The notes under the pieces were generated by a model. That model made no database searches, was not told where the DNA came from, and worked only from the letters and a program-made list of their open reading frames with translations. A stretch of 64,000 bases of DNA from Sinonovacula constricta (Eukaryota; Mollusca; Bivalvia; Cardiida; Solecurtidae): positions 10,018,710 through 10,082,709 of the forward strand of contig CM017573.1 in assembly GCA_007844125.1 (NCBI GenBank), written 5' to 3'. Each line of letters starts with the position of its first letter. Position 1 is the first letter of the stretch. Made by a program: the position numbers and the translations under genes. Below are positions 1 through 11,387 of this stretch, one piece after another.

Positions 1-1700
1 AAAATTATTTAAGTTATTAATAACTAGTCCCTTTAACTTCCTGTTTAAAGCGCATTAAAGTAACCTCCCTTTCCCAAAACAAGATGGCAGGTGTTTCAAA
101 GTCATTGCAAATGCCTAGATGATTTTTACATCAAAATAATAGTCAGCCGAGGAGGTGAGTACATCTTAAATTTCCTTACTGTTACTGACTTTTTATCTTT
201 TGTGTTTAATTTAAAAATAACACTTTTTGTCCCATGTTTATCTTTCATATTTGCATTTTAAATATTTCCCACCAAAAGAACTTTACAAGGGACCAGTAAT
301 TATAAAATATGTTATAACGAAATAATTTTCCATCCTGTTACATTCCTTCCTGTTACGTTTGAATATTGTAACAGGAGAGAAACCTGTCGTAACAGAAATG
401 AAAAAAGTTTTAAAAAAAGTTTTTAAGTACTTTTAATCATTAAAAACAATATTTTTAACAATTTTAGTGTGTTGCAGTTAACAGTTCATGTGTGTTAAAT
501 TATAATATTTGAATTCATGATAGATTTTTAAGTATTTGTTTTACAAGACAGATGTCATGTAATTTGTATATATGTATACAAGGCACACAATATGTCACTC
601 ATTATGAATTATGAAATGTTAAAAGGCCTATTACTTTGATACATTGTATGACTAAAAGATTATATTATAAAGGTGCAGTTAAAAAGTGTTAACTAATATG
701 AAACATTAGTAAAGTATAATATGATGTATGTTATTACATGTATATAAATGCTATATTTGTTCAAGTGTTTAAGTTTGTTACAGAACTGTTACTTTGTTTA
801 CAAGGAATAAAATGTTTCTCAAACTTTATTGTTAAATTGTTTTAGACAACATCTTACACTTACAGTTGTAAAAATCCAAAAAGTGTATTAAATTGTGCTT
901 GGAAACCGGTATTAACATTCATGTTATGAGATGAAAAATTGCTCATCATCAAACAAGATACATTTTTCCATCCTGTTACATTACAATCTTTCCTGTAACA
1001 CTACTTTCCTTCCTGTTACATCATATATTTTACTTGGTTGTTTTGAGTAAAATGCAATATTTGTTATTGTAATCAATATTAGGTCTTCAAGCTTTTTGAA
1101 ACATGCAATAATATCAAATTCTAAACTAAAAGGATACATAAATAGTAAAAAAGCATTGATTTTACTTTGAAGAATTTAAACATTTTTTTAATACGCAACT
1201 TCAGAAAATTAAAAATTTACTTATCTGAGATTAAAAATGCCATTTTTTGCTGTATTATGTTTCTACACAATAAAACTGAACATATGCCATTAAAATGCTT
1301 AAAAATAGCTTAAACATAAATAAAAAATAAAAAAACAAATAGCCGTAACAGGAAGGAATTGCAGGGTTGCTAGCGTTAAAACTCAGAAACAATATTTAGA
1401 AATATAATACTCTGGGAGGTCCCCCGTATTCATAAAATTGCAAGTTGATATTGGTACATGATTTTAAGCTTTACAAAGAAAATATACAAGATGGTGACTT
1501 TTTAAAAAAAAATGAGGTAAAAAAGCGCACATTTTTTGAAAAATGCCCTTATATCGTCATCCGGCCAATCCACTATGACGTTGAAGTCTATTTTTAGCAT
1601 AGAATAATTACGCTACAAACAATGTACATGCATAAATCTATACATAAATTGTATTGTAAGTGATTACCTTAGACAATTTTAGGTTGGCTTACTAAAGTTC
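1..1700. other. Gene-free AT-rich stretch with clustered CCTGTTAC motifs
   Basis: I see no coding region here. The stretch is AT-rich. The words CCTGTTAC or GTAACAGG recur near 335, 349, 371, 967, 1012 and 1345, on both strands, which suggests the remains of an uncharacterised repeat. No open frame resembles a known family. Confidence 0.4.
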
Positions 1701-1703
1701 TAT

Positions 1704-1830
1704 TAAAGGTGGTACCCGACAGTTCGAACCAAACATTTTTCTCAAATAACCAAATAAGTCATTGTTACCAGAAAAGACATGCAAAATGCTGCTGGATGAT
1801 GCCCTTGATCTGTGTGAACAGTTAAGCATA
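1704..1830 (+). mobile_element. MITE-1 fragment (left end)
   Basis: The segment starts with the family end AAAGGTGGTACCCGACAGTT. It continues with the usual subterminal sequence (CTCAAATAACCAAATAAGTCATTGTTACC, then GCAAAATGCTG). It is truncated after about 125 bp. The short open frame beginning at 1762 is only translated MITE sequence. Confidence 0.7.
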
Positions 1831-2057
1831 TCCGTGAACAGAGATAATACTAGGTTAGAGTTGAAAAAAAAGAAAATGTTACCACACGAGGCCGAGACAA
1901 ATATAAATCGTGCGGCCTGCTTGTTGAGTGTGTTGAGAGTGAAAAGAAATTGTTCATCTCCAAAATTTCCAAATTCTCTTTATCCTACCAGCGGTTTTAT
2001 AAACTAGTTCGAGTGTGGGTGTTAGGGTTTCAAGCGCACTTAACAAACAAAAAAAGA

Positions 2058-2140
2058 CACACACACACAACACACACACACACACACACAGCACCACCAA
2101 CAACAATAACAACAAACAACACAACAACAACAAACTAATA
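2058..2140. repeat. (CA)n then (CAA)n microsatellite
   Basis: An alternating CA tract is followed by CAA/AAC trinucleotides. This is simple low-complexity sequence with no sign of a gene. Confidence 0.9.
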
Positions 2141-2464
2141 CTTCATGAACTCCGTTAGAAACGTGAATAAAGTTTAACTTACATATAGCCAAAGTCACTA
2201 AAACTTCATCTCCGGGTTATCAAACTCTTAACTATATATGGGTGGATAGCTGAACTAATTAAAGATTTAAATTGCGCTGGACCATTCGATTGAGTCTTAT
2301 TTTACACGCTTCTCCGCAAACCGATATCGAGAAAAAACAGTAAAGTTGCATATCCTACCACCGCACTATGTTAAATCCAAATGGTAGAGGTACAGGTTTG
2401 CCTTTTAACACGAATAACACCAAGTTCTGTATGTGACTGTTTTAGCCCGTGTTTACACATAAAA

Positions 2465-2517
2465 ATGACGTGATGTTTTCAAAGAAATTGACGTCACTAC
2501 ATATGACGTCATATGTA
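2465..2517. promoter_or_regulatory. Cluster of three CRE-like sites with a 20-bp palindrome
   Basis: TGACGTGA occurs at 2465-2472, and perfect TGACGTCA at 2489-2496 and 2504-2511. The last lies in a 20-bp perfect palindrome, TACATATGACGTCATATGTA, at 2498-2517. TGACGTCA is the known CREB/ATF recognition sequence. Whether a promoter exists here is inference, since no adjacent exon was found. Confidence 0.35.
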
Positions 2518-2542
2518 ATAAATAAAAAAAACAAACAAAAAA

Positions 2543-2568
2543 CAAAAAAAAAAAAAAAAAAAAAAACG
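2543..2568. repeat. Poly(A) tract
   Basis: A run of about 26 nearly pure A residues follows an AC-rich stretch. It could be the tail of a decayed retroelement, but no target duplication is clear. Confidence 0.8.
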
Positions 2569-2821
2569 AAAGGATTTAAATCCTTCTCAGGTATTCTATT
2601 TTGGTGATAAGCTGTTGCGGAACTTAAAATCTTATTTATTTATTTATTTATTATGATTTGACGACGTTTGGATTTTCAAGTGTGACATTGAATTAATGCT
2701 TTTAAAAGAGTAGTCCGTCCGGATGCGCGTGGCAGGTTTTACACAGCGGTGTTTGATAAAGCAAATGTTATCACAGGGGCTTTCTATATGTAATGTCCGA
2801 GGGGATGGAGGAAAAAAAACT

Positions 2822-3750
2822 TATATTGTTTATGAGTGACTCGTACACATGATGTGTATTGTTTATGAATGGCGTATACACATAACGTTTATTGTTTATA
2901 AATGGCGTAAACACATAACGTTTAAATATTGTTTATGAATGGCGAATAAACATAACGTTTATTGTTTATCAATGACGTATGCACATTACGTGTATTGTTT
3001 ATGAATGGCGTGTAGAATAACGTTTATTGTTTATGAATGACGTGTACACATAATGTCTATTGTTTATGAATGACGTATACACATACTGTATATTTTTTAT
3101 GAGTGACGTATACGCATAATCTGTATTGTTTATGAATGACTTATACACATAACGTTTATTGTTAATGAGTGGCGTATACCCATAACGTTTATTGTTTGTA
3201 AATGGTGTATACACATAACGTTTATTGTTTATGTGTGGCGTATAAACATAACGTTTATTGTTTATGTGTGGCGTATAAACATAACGTTTATTGTTTATGA
3301 ATGACGTATACACATAACGTTTATTGTTAATAAGTGATGTATACACATAACGTTTATTGTAAATGAGTGACGTATACACATAACGTATATTGTTTATGAA
3401 TGACGTATGCACATAACGTGTATCGTTAATGAATGACGTATGCACATAACGTGCGTTGTTTATGAATGGCGTATGCACATGACGTTTATTGTTAATTAGT
3501 GACGTATACACATGACGTTCATTGTTATGAGTGACGTATACACGTAACGTTAATTGTTAATGAGTGACGTGTGCACATAACGTGTATTGTTTATGAGTGA
3601 CGTATACACATAACGTGTATTGTTTATGCGTGACTTTCATTATGACGTTTATTGTTTGTACATGACGTAAACACATTACGTGTATTGTTTATAAGCAACG
3701 CATACAGATGACGAGTATTGTTTGTGCATGACTTACACAGATAATCAGCA
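2822..3750. repeat. 33-bp minisatellite, about 28 copies
   Basis: The consensus unit reads ACATAACGTTTATTGTTTATGAATGACGTATAC. Because 33 is a multiple of three, the minus strand stays open over long runs and gives an 11-residue repeating peptide. That peptide looks like a by-product of the period, not a gene. Most units carry TGACGTA, a CRE-like half site. Copies diverge mainly by transitions. Confidence 0.9.
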
Positions 3751-4630
3751 TTTGGCATGCGCAGATGATGCATCCTGTAAAATGCCAGTTTTATATGTTT
3801 CTCAGCAAACCGTAACAACATTCAAACTTTAAACATTCAAATTCATACAATAAAAGAAATCACTTTGGATGGTGACATCTTAATCAATACAATAATAACT
3901 CCTGTCTTACAAAGATTTCAAGTTAAAACAGCGTTGAAAAATGCAAAACAACAAAAAAAGAGAAAGAAAACAAACAAAAAACTAAAACAAAACCCCCACA
4001 AAACAACAAAAACAGAACAACAACCTCCTCCCCCGTAAAAAACAACAACCGAAAACAACAAAAACAACACACCAACAGTAGCCCAGCCCCGACCCGACGG
4101 TCGGGGTAAAAAATTCCATGTGAGGAGGTTTTCTAGCCCCCCGCCACCACTCCTCCCCACCAAACAACAACAAAAAACAACAACAACAAAAAAAAACTAA
4201 CACAAAAACAACAAAAATTGTCCCGCCATCTTTGAAGCACGTGTAGTCTGTCGCAGTTTGATTGCTAGTCGTGCATAATATAATTAGACAGACAGACAGG
4301 TTGCTGTAATTTGCAAGGCTGTCGGTGGGTACAAAAAGTAAGCTAACATCAGCTGATAATTCCGTATTGATAAACTCAAGCTCGGTCAGTGACAAGTGGT
4401 TGCTGTTTCTTTTGAACTACAAATGTAAATATAATTTGTGCCAGACGTGTTTTTGTTTCCCAAGTTCTAATACTTGACTGAAGAATAATTTGAAGTTAAA
4501 TGACTTAACGAATTTTCCACCTTAGTTGTATTAGGATTGCCTTGAACTGCGTTAAAGATTTTTCTTTTCGTTTAAACAGACGCCCCATTTGTTCGTTACC
4601 GTTGAAACTTGGACTGATAAAGAGACACCT
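3750..4630. other. Non-coding stretch with CAA/ACA low complexity
   Basis: From about 3940 to 4215 the plus strand is a run of AAC/CAA/AAAC words broken by a C-rich insert around 4080-4160. The open frames on the opposite strand (3918-4163 and 3982-4395) are Phe/Cys/Val runs from this low complexity and are not genes. The flanks hold nothing recognisable. Confidence 0.5.
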
Positions 4631-5121
4631 TAAAGGAGGTTACCGACAGTTTGGACCAAAGTTTTTTCTCTCTGAAAGAACCAAATAAATAACTGTGGCC
4701 TGAAAAGATCTCGTAAAATGGTAATTATTGATGTAAACATCTATGTGAAAAATAAAGCATAACTCACCACTTATCATTACATTATGGGTATTTCCTATCT
4801 AAGCCACGCTGCACAGTTAGCTATTTTTAAACTAAGAAAGCCACGTGACCTGTAACTTTATATAATCATTACGGTAATCCACTCTGACGTCCATGTCTAT
4901 TTTTAGCAGAAATCACAATCATGATTATTTATAGTTTTAGAAAGAATGTCCATGTAGAGTGATTTATTTAACGATTTCCACTGTCTTACAATTTAGACAG
5001 TGTTCAATGATGTCTTTTGTTAAACTTAGGTTTGACTTTTTTGCAGAAATTTTGCCCCAATTCACCCAATCCAGGTTTACGTGTTTTTGGTGAAGACAAA
5101 CTCTCGATACAACCTTTAAGG
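4631..5121 (+). mobile_element. MITE-1, near full length
   Basis: The left end is TAAAGGAGGTTACCGACAGT. The right end, near 5100-5121, is a degenerate inverted copy (AAACTCTCGATACAACCTTTAA). The interior carries the family's TATTTCCTATCTAAGCCACGCTGCACAG, GCTATTTTTA and GTCTATTTTTAGCAG blocks. There is no coding capacity, so this is a non-autonomous element. Confidence 0.75.
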
Positions 5122-5499
5122 GGCATGCCGGACAGATTAGTCTATATGACAGGCGCGTATCTGGGCGGTTTTTGAAGTTACGCACAACTGCAAGGGAAAT
5201 AACCTTTGCAGTAATACTTTTGAATATATCCAGTTCTTTTTCTAATGAATAACATGTAAAATGCGGACATGCGAGGAACTTGACGAAAAGTATGAACGAC
5301 TAAAATCCTGACGTGTACAAGTTTAATCATTTTAAACCTTTTCAACTTGATTGGTTTGGAAGTAAGATTTTATAACATAGAAACTACGCAAATAAAATAT
5401 ATTATTCCTAACCCGGGTCCGGCATCGACTTTCTAAGTGTTTTTGGTACTTTTAGATTTTTCGAACGAAGGTTACGCACGTGCGTAAAGTGCGTAATGT

Positions 5500-6060
5500 C
5501 AGAAACGCGCCTGCTATATGAAATGCACATAACGATATTTTTTCTACTTTTATGTGGAAATTTCAAATTAGACATAATTTCTGCATAAACTCAAACTTTG
5601 GTCTAAGTAAAGACTAGCTATATTGCAAGCGACTAAATATTGCCTGATGAAGCACTCTGAATTTTCATTCTTTCAAAATCTATAATAAGCACGATACACT
5701 AGGAACTCCTCGGGTAATTCCGTCAACGTAATCACGATATATCCGAAGTTTGTCGGAGATCGCCGAGTAGGTACGATTGAAGCACGATAGTGCTCTGTGC
5801 TAAAAATAGATATCGACATCCGACCGACCGGACTACCCGGAAGACGATGTAACTCTTTCTAAAAAGAAAGTTGTCACGTGGTTTTCTTGGTTTAAAAATA
5901 GCTACCTATGCAGCTTGACTCGGATAGGAAATACCTGTTTACAGTAAGAAATGGGGATTTATGTGAGCCACACACACTGCAGAGATAGCTATATTGTTTT
6001 CATTTGAACTGGAAAACCACGTGACAAAGTAATCCGCTCTGATCGGTGTCTTATTTTTAT
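5500..6060 (-). mobile_element. MITE-1 fragments, rearranged
   Basis: Typical MITE-1 interior blocks appear (TCTAAGTAAA, GCTAAAAATAGATATCGACATC, GTTGTCACGTGGTTTTCTTGG, GATAGGAAATACC). They are broken near 5700-5790 by a piece that shares GGAACTCCTCGGGTAATTCCGTC with MITE-4. A second short stretch in the opposite sense follows at 5975-6055. Confidence 0.6.
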
Positions 6061-6175
6061 TGTATGATTAAAAAGTTACCCTTTATAAATTAAAATGAAA
6101 ACTTCCAACAAAATGCATAAAACGGCGACAAAAAAGTGACCAGGAAATGGCGTAGACACTACACATAAAAAGTGT

Positions 6176-6392
6176 AATGACATCACACTACGATAATGAC
6201 GTCACACTACGATAATACCTAACCAGTGAGTTAGCAAAAATAACGCATGAGTGTTATCTTACACTCGCGCGGTAGGTTATGTGATAAATCTTGATACCAA
6301 AACTACCCCCCACCCCCAGAAGGTAGGTTATGCTATAAATCTTGATACCAAACTACCCCCCCCCCTTTCCCCTAGAAGGTAGTCCATTTCAA
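6176..6392. repeat. Two short tandem duplications
   Basis: ATGACATCACACTACGATA is followed directly by ATGACGTCACACTACGATA (6176-6216), a 21-bp duplication that makes a perfect CRE. At 6271-6392 a ~75-bp unit (GGTAGGTTATG...CTTGATACCAAACTACCCCCC) is duplicated. Confidence 0.7.
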
Positions 6393-6736
6393 TTATGAAA
6401 ATTAATGTGTGGTTCTAGTTTTGAATGATCCTCGGTTCGATAATTAAATAAGTTAAATTAAGTTTGTCATTTAAATGAGAAAAATAGCAATTAAATTAGC
6501 TAAAATCAGTAATGGTACGAAGTCAACCTTAGGTTAACCTATGGCTAAAATTGTTGAAAAACGGTTGAAAAACGGCTAAAACAAGTTTTTTAAAACTTCG
6601 GACATTTCGTTTTATTTTAAAATCAATAAATTAAATTTTGAGATGAAGAATTTTGATTGTATTTCATTTGTATTTAATTAGTTCAAAATGTTACCATGCT
6701 GTGCCTGTTTTTTAAATTAAAAATAGTTTCCCACCG

Positions 6737-6985
6737 CGTGGTTCCACTTAATGTGGGAAGGTCTTCCTCAGTTCTACCTAGGCCTATGTCCGGAAACTTG
6801 GTCCACCAAATTATCAGGAAGTAGCTATAATCATCGTCATCATCACCATCATCATCATCATCACCATCATCATCATAAACAACAACATAACAAAACAACA
6901 AAACATTGTGGCTTGTGGTCCAGGTTTGAAACCGGGCCTCCAGTACCCGGGGCCGACATCAATTCAGTTTGCGCTAAGAAGTCGC
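6737..6985 (+). mobile_element. SINE-B fragment with (CAT)n
   Basis: The segment GTTCCACTTAATGTGGGAAGGTCTTCC matches the conserved middle of SINE-B. It is followed by a TCCACCAAA block. A (CAT)n microsatellite lies at about 6835-6877. Both open frames over it are artefacts of the repeat. Confidence 0.5.
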
Positions 6986-7079
6986 ATTTTGTTGTCAGGA
7001 CGCTGTCATTGTGTGCTGAAGCCAAATAGGTTTTCACAAAATCTGTTATAATGAACGAGACTTGGCTGCTGTTTATCGT

Positions 7080-7262
7080 GTTTGTTTGTTGTTTGTTTTG
7101 TTGTTTGTTTGTTGTTTTTGTTGTTTTTGTTGTTTTGTTTGTTTGTTTGTTGTTGTTTTTTGTTGGTTTTTTGTTTTGTTTTTTGGTTTGTTTGTTTTTT
7201 TGTTTTTTTTTTGGGGGGGGGGTTGTTTTTTTTAGTTTGTTTTTTATATTTGTTTTTGTGTG
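7080..7262. repeat. (GTTT)n/(G)n low-complexity tract
   Basis: The sequence is almost entirely G and T in GTTT and TTGTT words, with a G-run near 7212. Long Phe/Val/Cys frames on the plus strand and Lys/Asn/Gln frames on the minus strand come from this composition. Confidence 0.9.
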
Positions 7263-8126
7263 AGTTTGTTTTTGTATTTATTTTGATTGTGTCACTGGAG
7301 AGCCAATTAGTGTTTTGTTTATAAATTTGTATAAATATTAGGGGCCAATTACGCATGCGCAGTGAAGAGATAGAGTAGATGTTGGAGCTGAAAGAAACAA
7401 CAAAAGAACTTAAATACTTGGAAATTGATGTGATCCTTTTGAAACTCCAAACTAAAATACAGTCATCTGAACCAAGAACGACAACAACAACAACATATTC
7501 ACATATAATCCTGTAATAAGATGCAATTTTTAAATGCATTATATTCTGCGGCACAGCAAATATTTGAACTTTGGAACAACAACAAAAAAAAATGCAAATA
7601 TGACCAGAAGATACCAAATCGAATAAAAATTTCTATTTTCTATATAATATTAAAAATTCAAAATTATACAAATTAGGTACCCGTCGATTTAAAACTATTT
7701 ATATTTTACATGCACCAGTCTATCCGTATACGCCCTTAAGCAAGTCAGACTGTGATGGAAAATTTACTGGTTATATCATATGTAGGTTAGTGCAAACTGT
7801 ACACCAAGTGTAGGCCATATTTGTCCTTGAATTTTTTTATCACTAAGTCTCAATGACATCCCGTGCAAGTGGGTTAACATGTGGGTTAAAATATAAAACA
7901 GGCATTAAAGAGAGCGTACCTAATGGTTAATAACATGCTCTTGTATAAGTGGCCCTCCAGTTTTCGACTTGATCCTTCATATTATATTTCGCATATCAGA
8001 CACATGGCAAACATTTACAGGCACATATCAAGCATTACAGAAAGTTCATTTTTAAAAACTGAACACTTTAAATCGTGATGTATCTCAGTAAAAAGAACGT
8101 GCATCCTAAAAGTTTACCTTATATTT

Positions 8127-8128
<2 letters not shown>
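7262..8128. other. No gene recognised
   Basis: The stretch is AT-rich single-copy-looking sequence with no convincing exon, tRNA or known repeat. Confidence 0.4.
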
Positions 8129-8189
<61 letters not shown>

Positions 8190-8255
8190 CCTCTCTCTCT
8201 CTCTCCCTCCCTCTCACTTTCTCTGTGTATCTCTCTCTGTCTCTCTCCCCCCTCC

Positions 8256-8290
<35 letters not shown>

Positions 8291-8297
8291 TGTCTCT

Positions 8298-8344
<47 letters not shown>

Positions 8345-8470
8345 CGCGCACGTCTCTCTCTCTCTCACTCACTCTCACTCACCCTCACTCACTCTCTCTA
8401 TGTCTCTCTCTATGTCTCTTTCGCTCTCTCCGTCTGTCTCTGTATGTCTCTCTTACTCTCTGCCTCTGTC
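8129..8470. repeat. Compound microsatellite (CT)n-(GT)n-(CG)n-(CT)n
   Basis: A long CT tract passes into two GT tracts (about 8258-8336), then an alternating CGCGCG stretch near 8336-8350, then CT/CACT words. Every frame is open because no stop codon can form, so the overlapping ORFs are not genes. CT tracts can form triplexes, and GT/CG tracts can form Z-DNA. Confidence 0.95.
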
Positions 8471-9306
8471 TGTCTTTAAATGTTTTTAACACTGTATACT
8501 TTTAATAAATTGTATACTTTTATAAACAATAATAACACACGCACAAAATATTCAACATTAAAGACATGGTAAATTTCAGTTTTTGTATTTCTAGCAGAAG
8601 ATGCTAACCCAACAATTTCTAATTCGGATCACCAGTGCTACTTTACTTCCTTCTTGTCTGAACGCGTACGGAATGAACCGTAGAAGATGCATATGGCATC
8701 CCCCACCCCACTCCACCCCAAACGCAATCAAAAGTCAAAAGTGAAGCTACGTACTTTCATGATTCGACGTGAAAAAAAGGTAAAATCTGGTAGCAAAACA
8801 AAATAATGTTTATTTGCTGAAACAACATGCTCATGCGATTTTGAAGTGCAACATTACATAAACTACGAATTTATAAACAATTCCCCGCCAGAGCGCGCAA
8901 GAATGCATCATCCAGACTCTCGTGTGGCGCAAACAGCATAGGACGATAGTGACCTACTCTCCCACGGCAAAGTCGGTCAAACTGTCCCGTTTCTTGTCGC
9001 TTAACCTTTTGGTTATGCCCAACACATTGTCAGTGCAGATGTATTTTGAGAGGGGCGGTACATGTAACACAATTATGAAGAGTAATTTGCATCTACCGGT
9101 TGTGTTTTTCTGAAAATGTGAACTACTTTTCCAAAGCAGTGACTACATGTACCACAGTTCTTGAAATGCTTTCATTTACCAAAAGCAACCCTGGCGGATT
9201 AGGCCAAAATGACTTCTTATTTAAAGAGAGGTTTAAGATTTAAGTAAAAATAATTTATATTTTTTATTGTACCGAAAGTATTATTTACCGGATTAAAATC
9301 AGCAGG
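8471..9306. other. No gene recognised
   Basis: The stretch is mixed-composition DNA with a C-rich patch at 8700-8720. A 63-codon plus-strand frame at 8922-9113 shows no family resemblance. Confidence 0.35.
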
Positions 9307-9450
9307 GGGACGTCCATGGCCGAGCGGTTAGAGTCGCTGACTTGTAACTCATCAGTCCCTCAGCGCATGGGCTTTAGTCACTACCGAGGCGAGAGCTTTC
9401 ATGTGAAAAGGTTTTACAGCTAACCTGCTGTGCGTCGTTGCTTCTCCCCC
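9307..9450 (+). mobile_element. tRNA-derived SINE (SINE-B variant, Ser/Leu-like head)
   Basis: CATGGCCGAGCGGTTAGAGT is a good Pol III A box in a Ser/Leu-type tRNA context. The B-box position (GGGCTTTAGTCAC) is degenerate. The downstream GGCGAGAGCTTTCATGTG and TACAGCTAACCTGCTGTGCG segments are shared with the copy at 11388. It is a retroposon relic, not a working tRNA gene. Confidence 0.6.
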
Positions 9451-9599
9451 AGTCATAAGTCTATTTAATAGTATTTCTCAATCAATTATTAGCTGGACGT
9501 CAACAATATGGCCATAATTATATCATTGCAATGTAACAAAAATCATCAACAACAACAAAAAACAACAACACAAAAACAACAACAATAATATCTTACTAC

Positions 9600-10092
9600 C
9601 GCTTTGGGGAACTTTGACATTAATTTCGGCAAAAACTCAAACTTAAGTCTAGGTAAAAACGATTTCAAACATTAACTATGTTGCTAGACAGTACAGTGCT
9701 CCCTATTTAAAGCAGCATTGGCGGAAAGTAGTCAAATTGGTTGGTGTACAGAGGTTGTTGTAGAGAGGTTGGTGCTCTAGAGAGGTTGTTGAAGAGTTGT
9801 CGTTTTAGAGAGGCTGTTTCTCTGGAGAGGTTGTTGCTCTGAAGAGGTTGTTAAAGAGAGGTTGTTGTAGACAGGTTGGTGCTCTGGAGAGGTTGTTGAA
9901 GAGAGGTTGTTGTAGAGAGGTTGGCACTCTAGTTGGTAGTCCACATTAGATAGATATGCATTGAACTTACTTATACTAACCGATAACTCGCGAAATAAAT
10001 CACTCCAAATGTTCCTTCTTTCCAAATCTATAAATAACCACGATCGTGGTCTCCGATAAGTAGATATCGACCCCAAGAGCGAATTACTCGGA
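9600..10092 (-). mobile_element. MITE-1 fragments split by a GAGAGGTTGTTG tandem array
   Basis: MITE-1 interior words lie at 9625-9710 (CAAAAACTCAAACTTAAGTCTAGGTAAA) and 9960-10092 (CAAATCTATAAATAACCACGATCGTGGTCTCC, ATATCGACCCC). Between them, at about 9735-9945, is a short array of GAGAGGTTGTTG(T/A)A and GGTTGGTGCTCT words. The element appears to have been split by growth of the array. Confidence 0.55.
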
Positions 10093-10129
10093 TGACGACA
10101 TAGCAAACAATGGAGATAAAACGATATAA

Positions 10130-10490
10130 TTCATTATATATAAACACCTACCAATAAACCAAATGCAAACAAACAAGGGCGACAACACGATGCAATTCAT
10201 TATTTATTTACACCTACCAATAAACCAAATACAAACAAACAAGTGAGACAACACAATGCAAACAAACAAGGGAGACAACACGATGCAACTCATTATATAT
10301 CTTCACCTACCAATTAACCAAATGCAAACAAACAAGGGAGACAACACGATGATGTTCATTATATATCTACACCTACCAATAAACCAAATACAAACAAACA
10401 AGGGAGATAACACGATGCAATTCATTATATATCTACACCTACCAATAAACCAAATACAAACAAACAAGGGAGATAACACGATGTGTTTAT
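10130..10490. repeat. 66-bp tandem repeat, about 5.5 copies
   Basis: The unit contains AAATGCAAACAAACAAGGGAG, then ACACGATGCAATTCATTATATAT, then CTACACCTACCAATAAACC. Starts at 10161, 10227, 10320, 10386 and 10452 give a 66-bp period, with one shortened unit at 10254. Open frames on both strands are by-products of a period divisible by three. Confidence 0.9.
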
Positions 10491-10706
10491 TTCTTAAAAT
10501 CCAGATCAGACTAGGAAAATTTGCTGCAACAAATAAATAATTAAGTTTTTTTTGCATTATGTACATAATAAACACACTAACTATGTGTTATTCCTTTTTA
10601 AATAAAAAGTTCTGGATATTTTAGTTACTCCCTTTTGGCCGATAACTCATTCCAAGGGGTTAATTTCACCTTCATTTTTAATTGATCATTTAAATAGGTG
10701 TTATGT

Positions 10707-10786
10707 CAGTCGGAACTCTCGGGTAATTCCGTCCTCGGGACAATCATCCCTCGATGATTCGTGAGATATACGAGGCGTTCTGATTG
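10707..10786 (+). mobile_element. MITE-4, 80-bp deletion derivative with 9-bp target duplication
   Basis: The left end CAGTCGGAACTCTCGGG and right end CGAGGCGTTCTGATTG are imperfect inverted repeats. GTGTTATGT flanks both sides (10698-10706 and 10787-10795). A 9-bp duplication is typical of Mutator-like transposons. The interior (GTAATTCCGTCCTCGGGACAATCATCC) is shared with the larger copy at 48793-49310. Confidence 0.75.
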
Positions 10787-11049
10787 GTGTTATGTTTGAA
10801 AAAAAAAATCAAAACCGTATTCAATACGTAAGTATAAATAGCACTAACATCAAAACTTTTTGATTGCAATAAAACTTAGTTCTGATTTATTTTAGACACA
10901 TATTTGATTAAGGGCGCTCGTTGGAGGGTGCTCAACTATAATATCCATCATAACCATCTTCATTCATCTTAAACTCTCTTCAACAGTTTTAACTTATAGT
11001 CAAAAATCTATTTTTGTTCAAATATTCACCATATTAGTATTTATTAACC

Positions 11050-11295
11050 ACTGTCCCAAACGTAGAAGAAGCAGACGAAGAGGAAGAAGACGACGACTTA
11101 GGAGAAGAAAAGGGAGAAGAAAAAGAAAAAGAAACGAAGAAGAAGAAGGAGAAGAAAAAGAAAAGAAGAAGAAGAAGGGAAGCAAAGAAGAAGAAGAAGA
11201 AAAAGAAGATAATTATGGTGACGAAGAAGAAGAAGAAAGAAAGAAAGAAAGAAAAAAGAAAAAAGAAAGAAAGGAAGAAAGAAAGAAAGCACTGC
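11050..11295. repeat. Purine-rich GAA/AAG tract
   Basis: The plus strand is almost pure A and G (GAAGAAGAA, GAAAGAAAGAAA). A mirror-like polypurine tract can form triplex DNA. The opposite-strand Phe/Leu frame at 11098-11346 is an artefact. Confidence 0.9.
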
Positions 11296-11387
11296 CAAAA
11301 CGCAATACTTTTTAATTGTATTTAACCCTATCGCCTTTCTGTACATAGATTGTAAAGAAAAATATTTTGCAACAAAAATGTTTAAAC

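Noticed and set aside
2999..3511. 170-codon minus-strand ORF with an 11-residue repeat
   Set aside because: It follows the 33-bp minisatellite period exactly and the peptide changes with the DNA unit. There is no start context or splice support.
8075..8505. Overlapping Ser/Leu/Cys/Val frames
   Set aside because: They are translations of CT/GT/CG microsatellites, where no stop codon can form in any frame.
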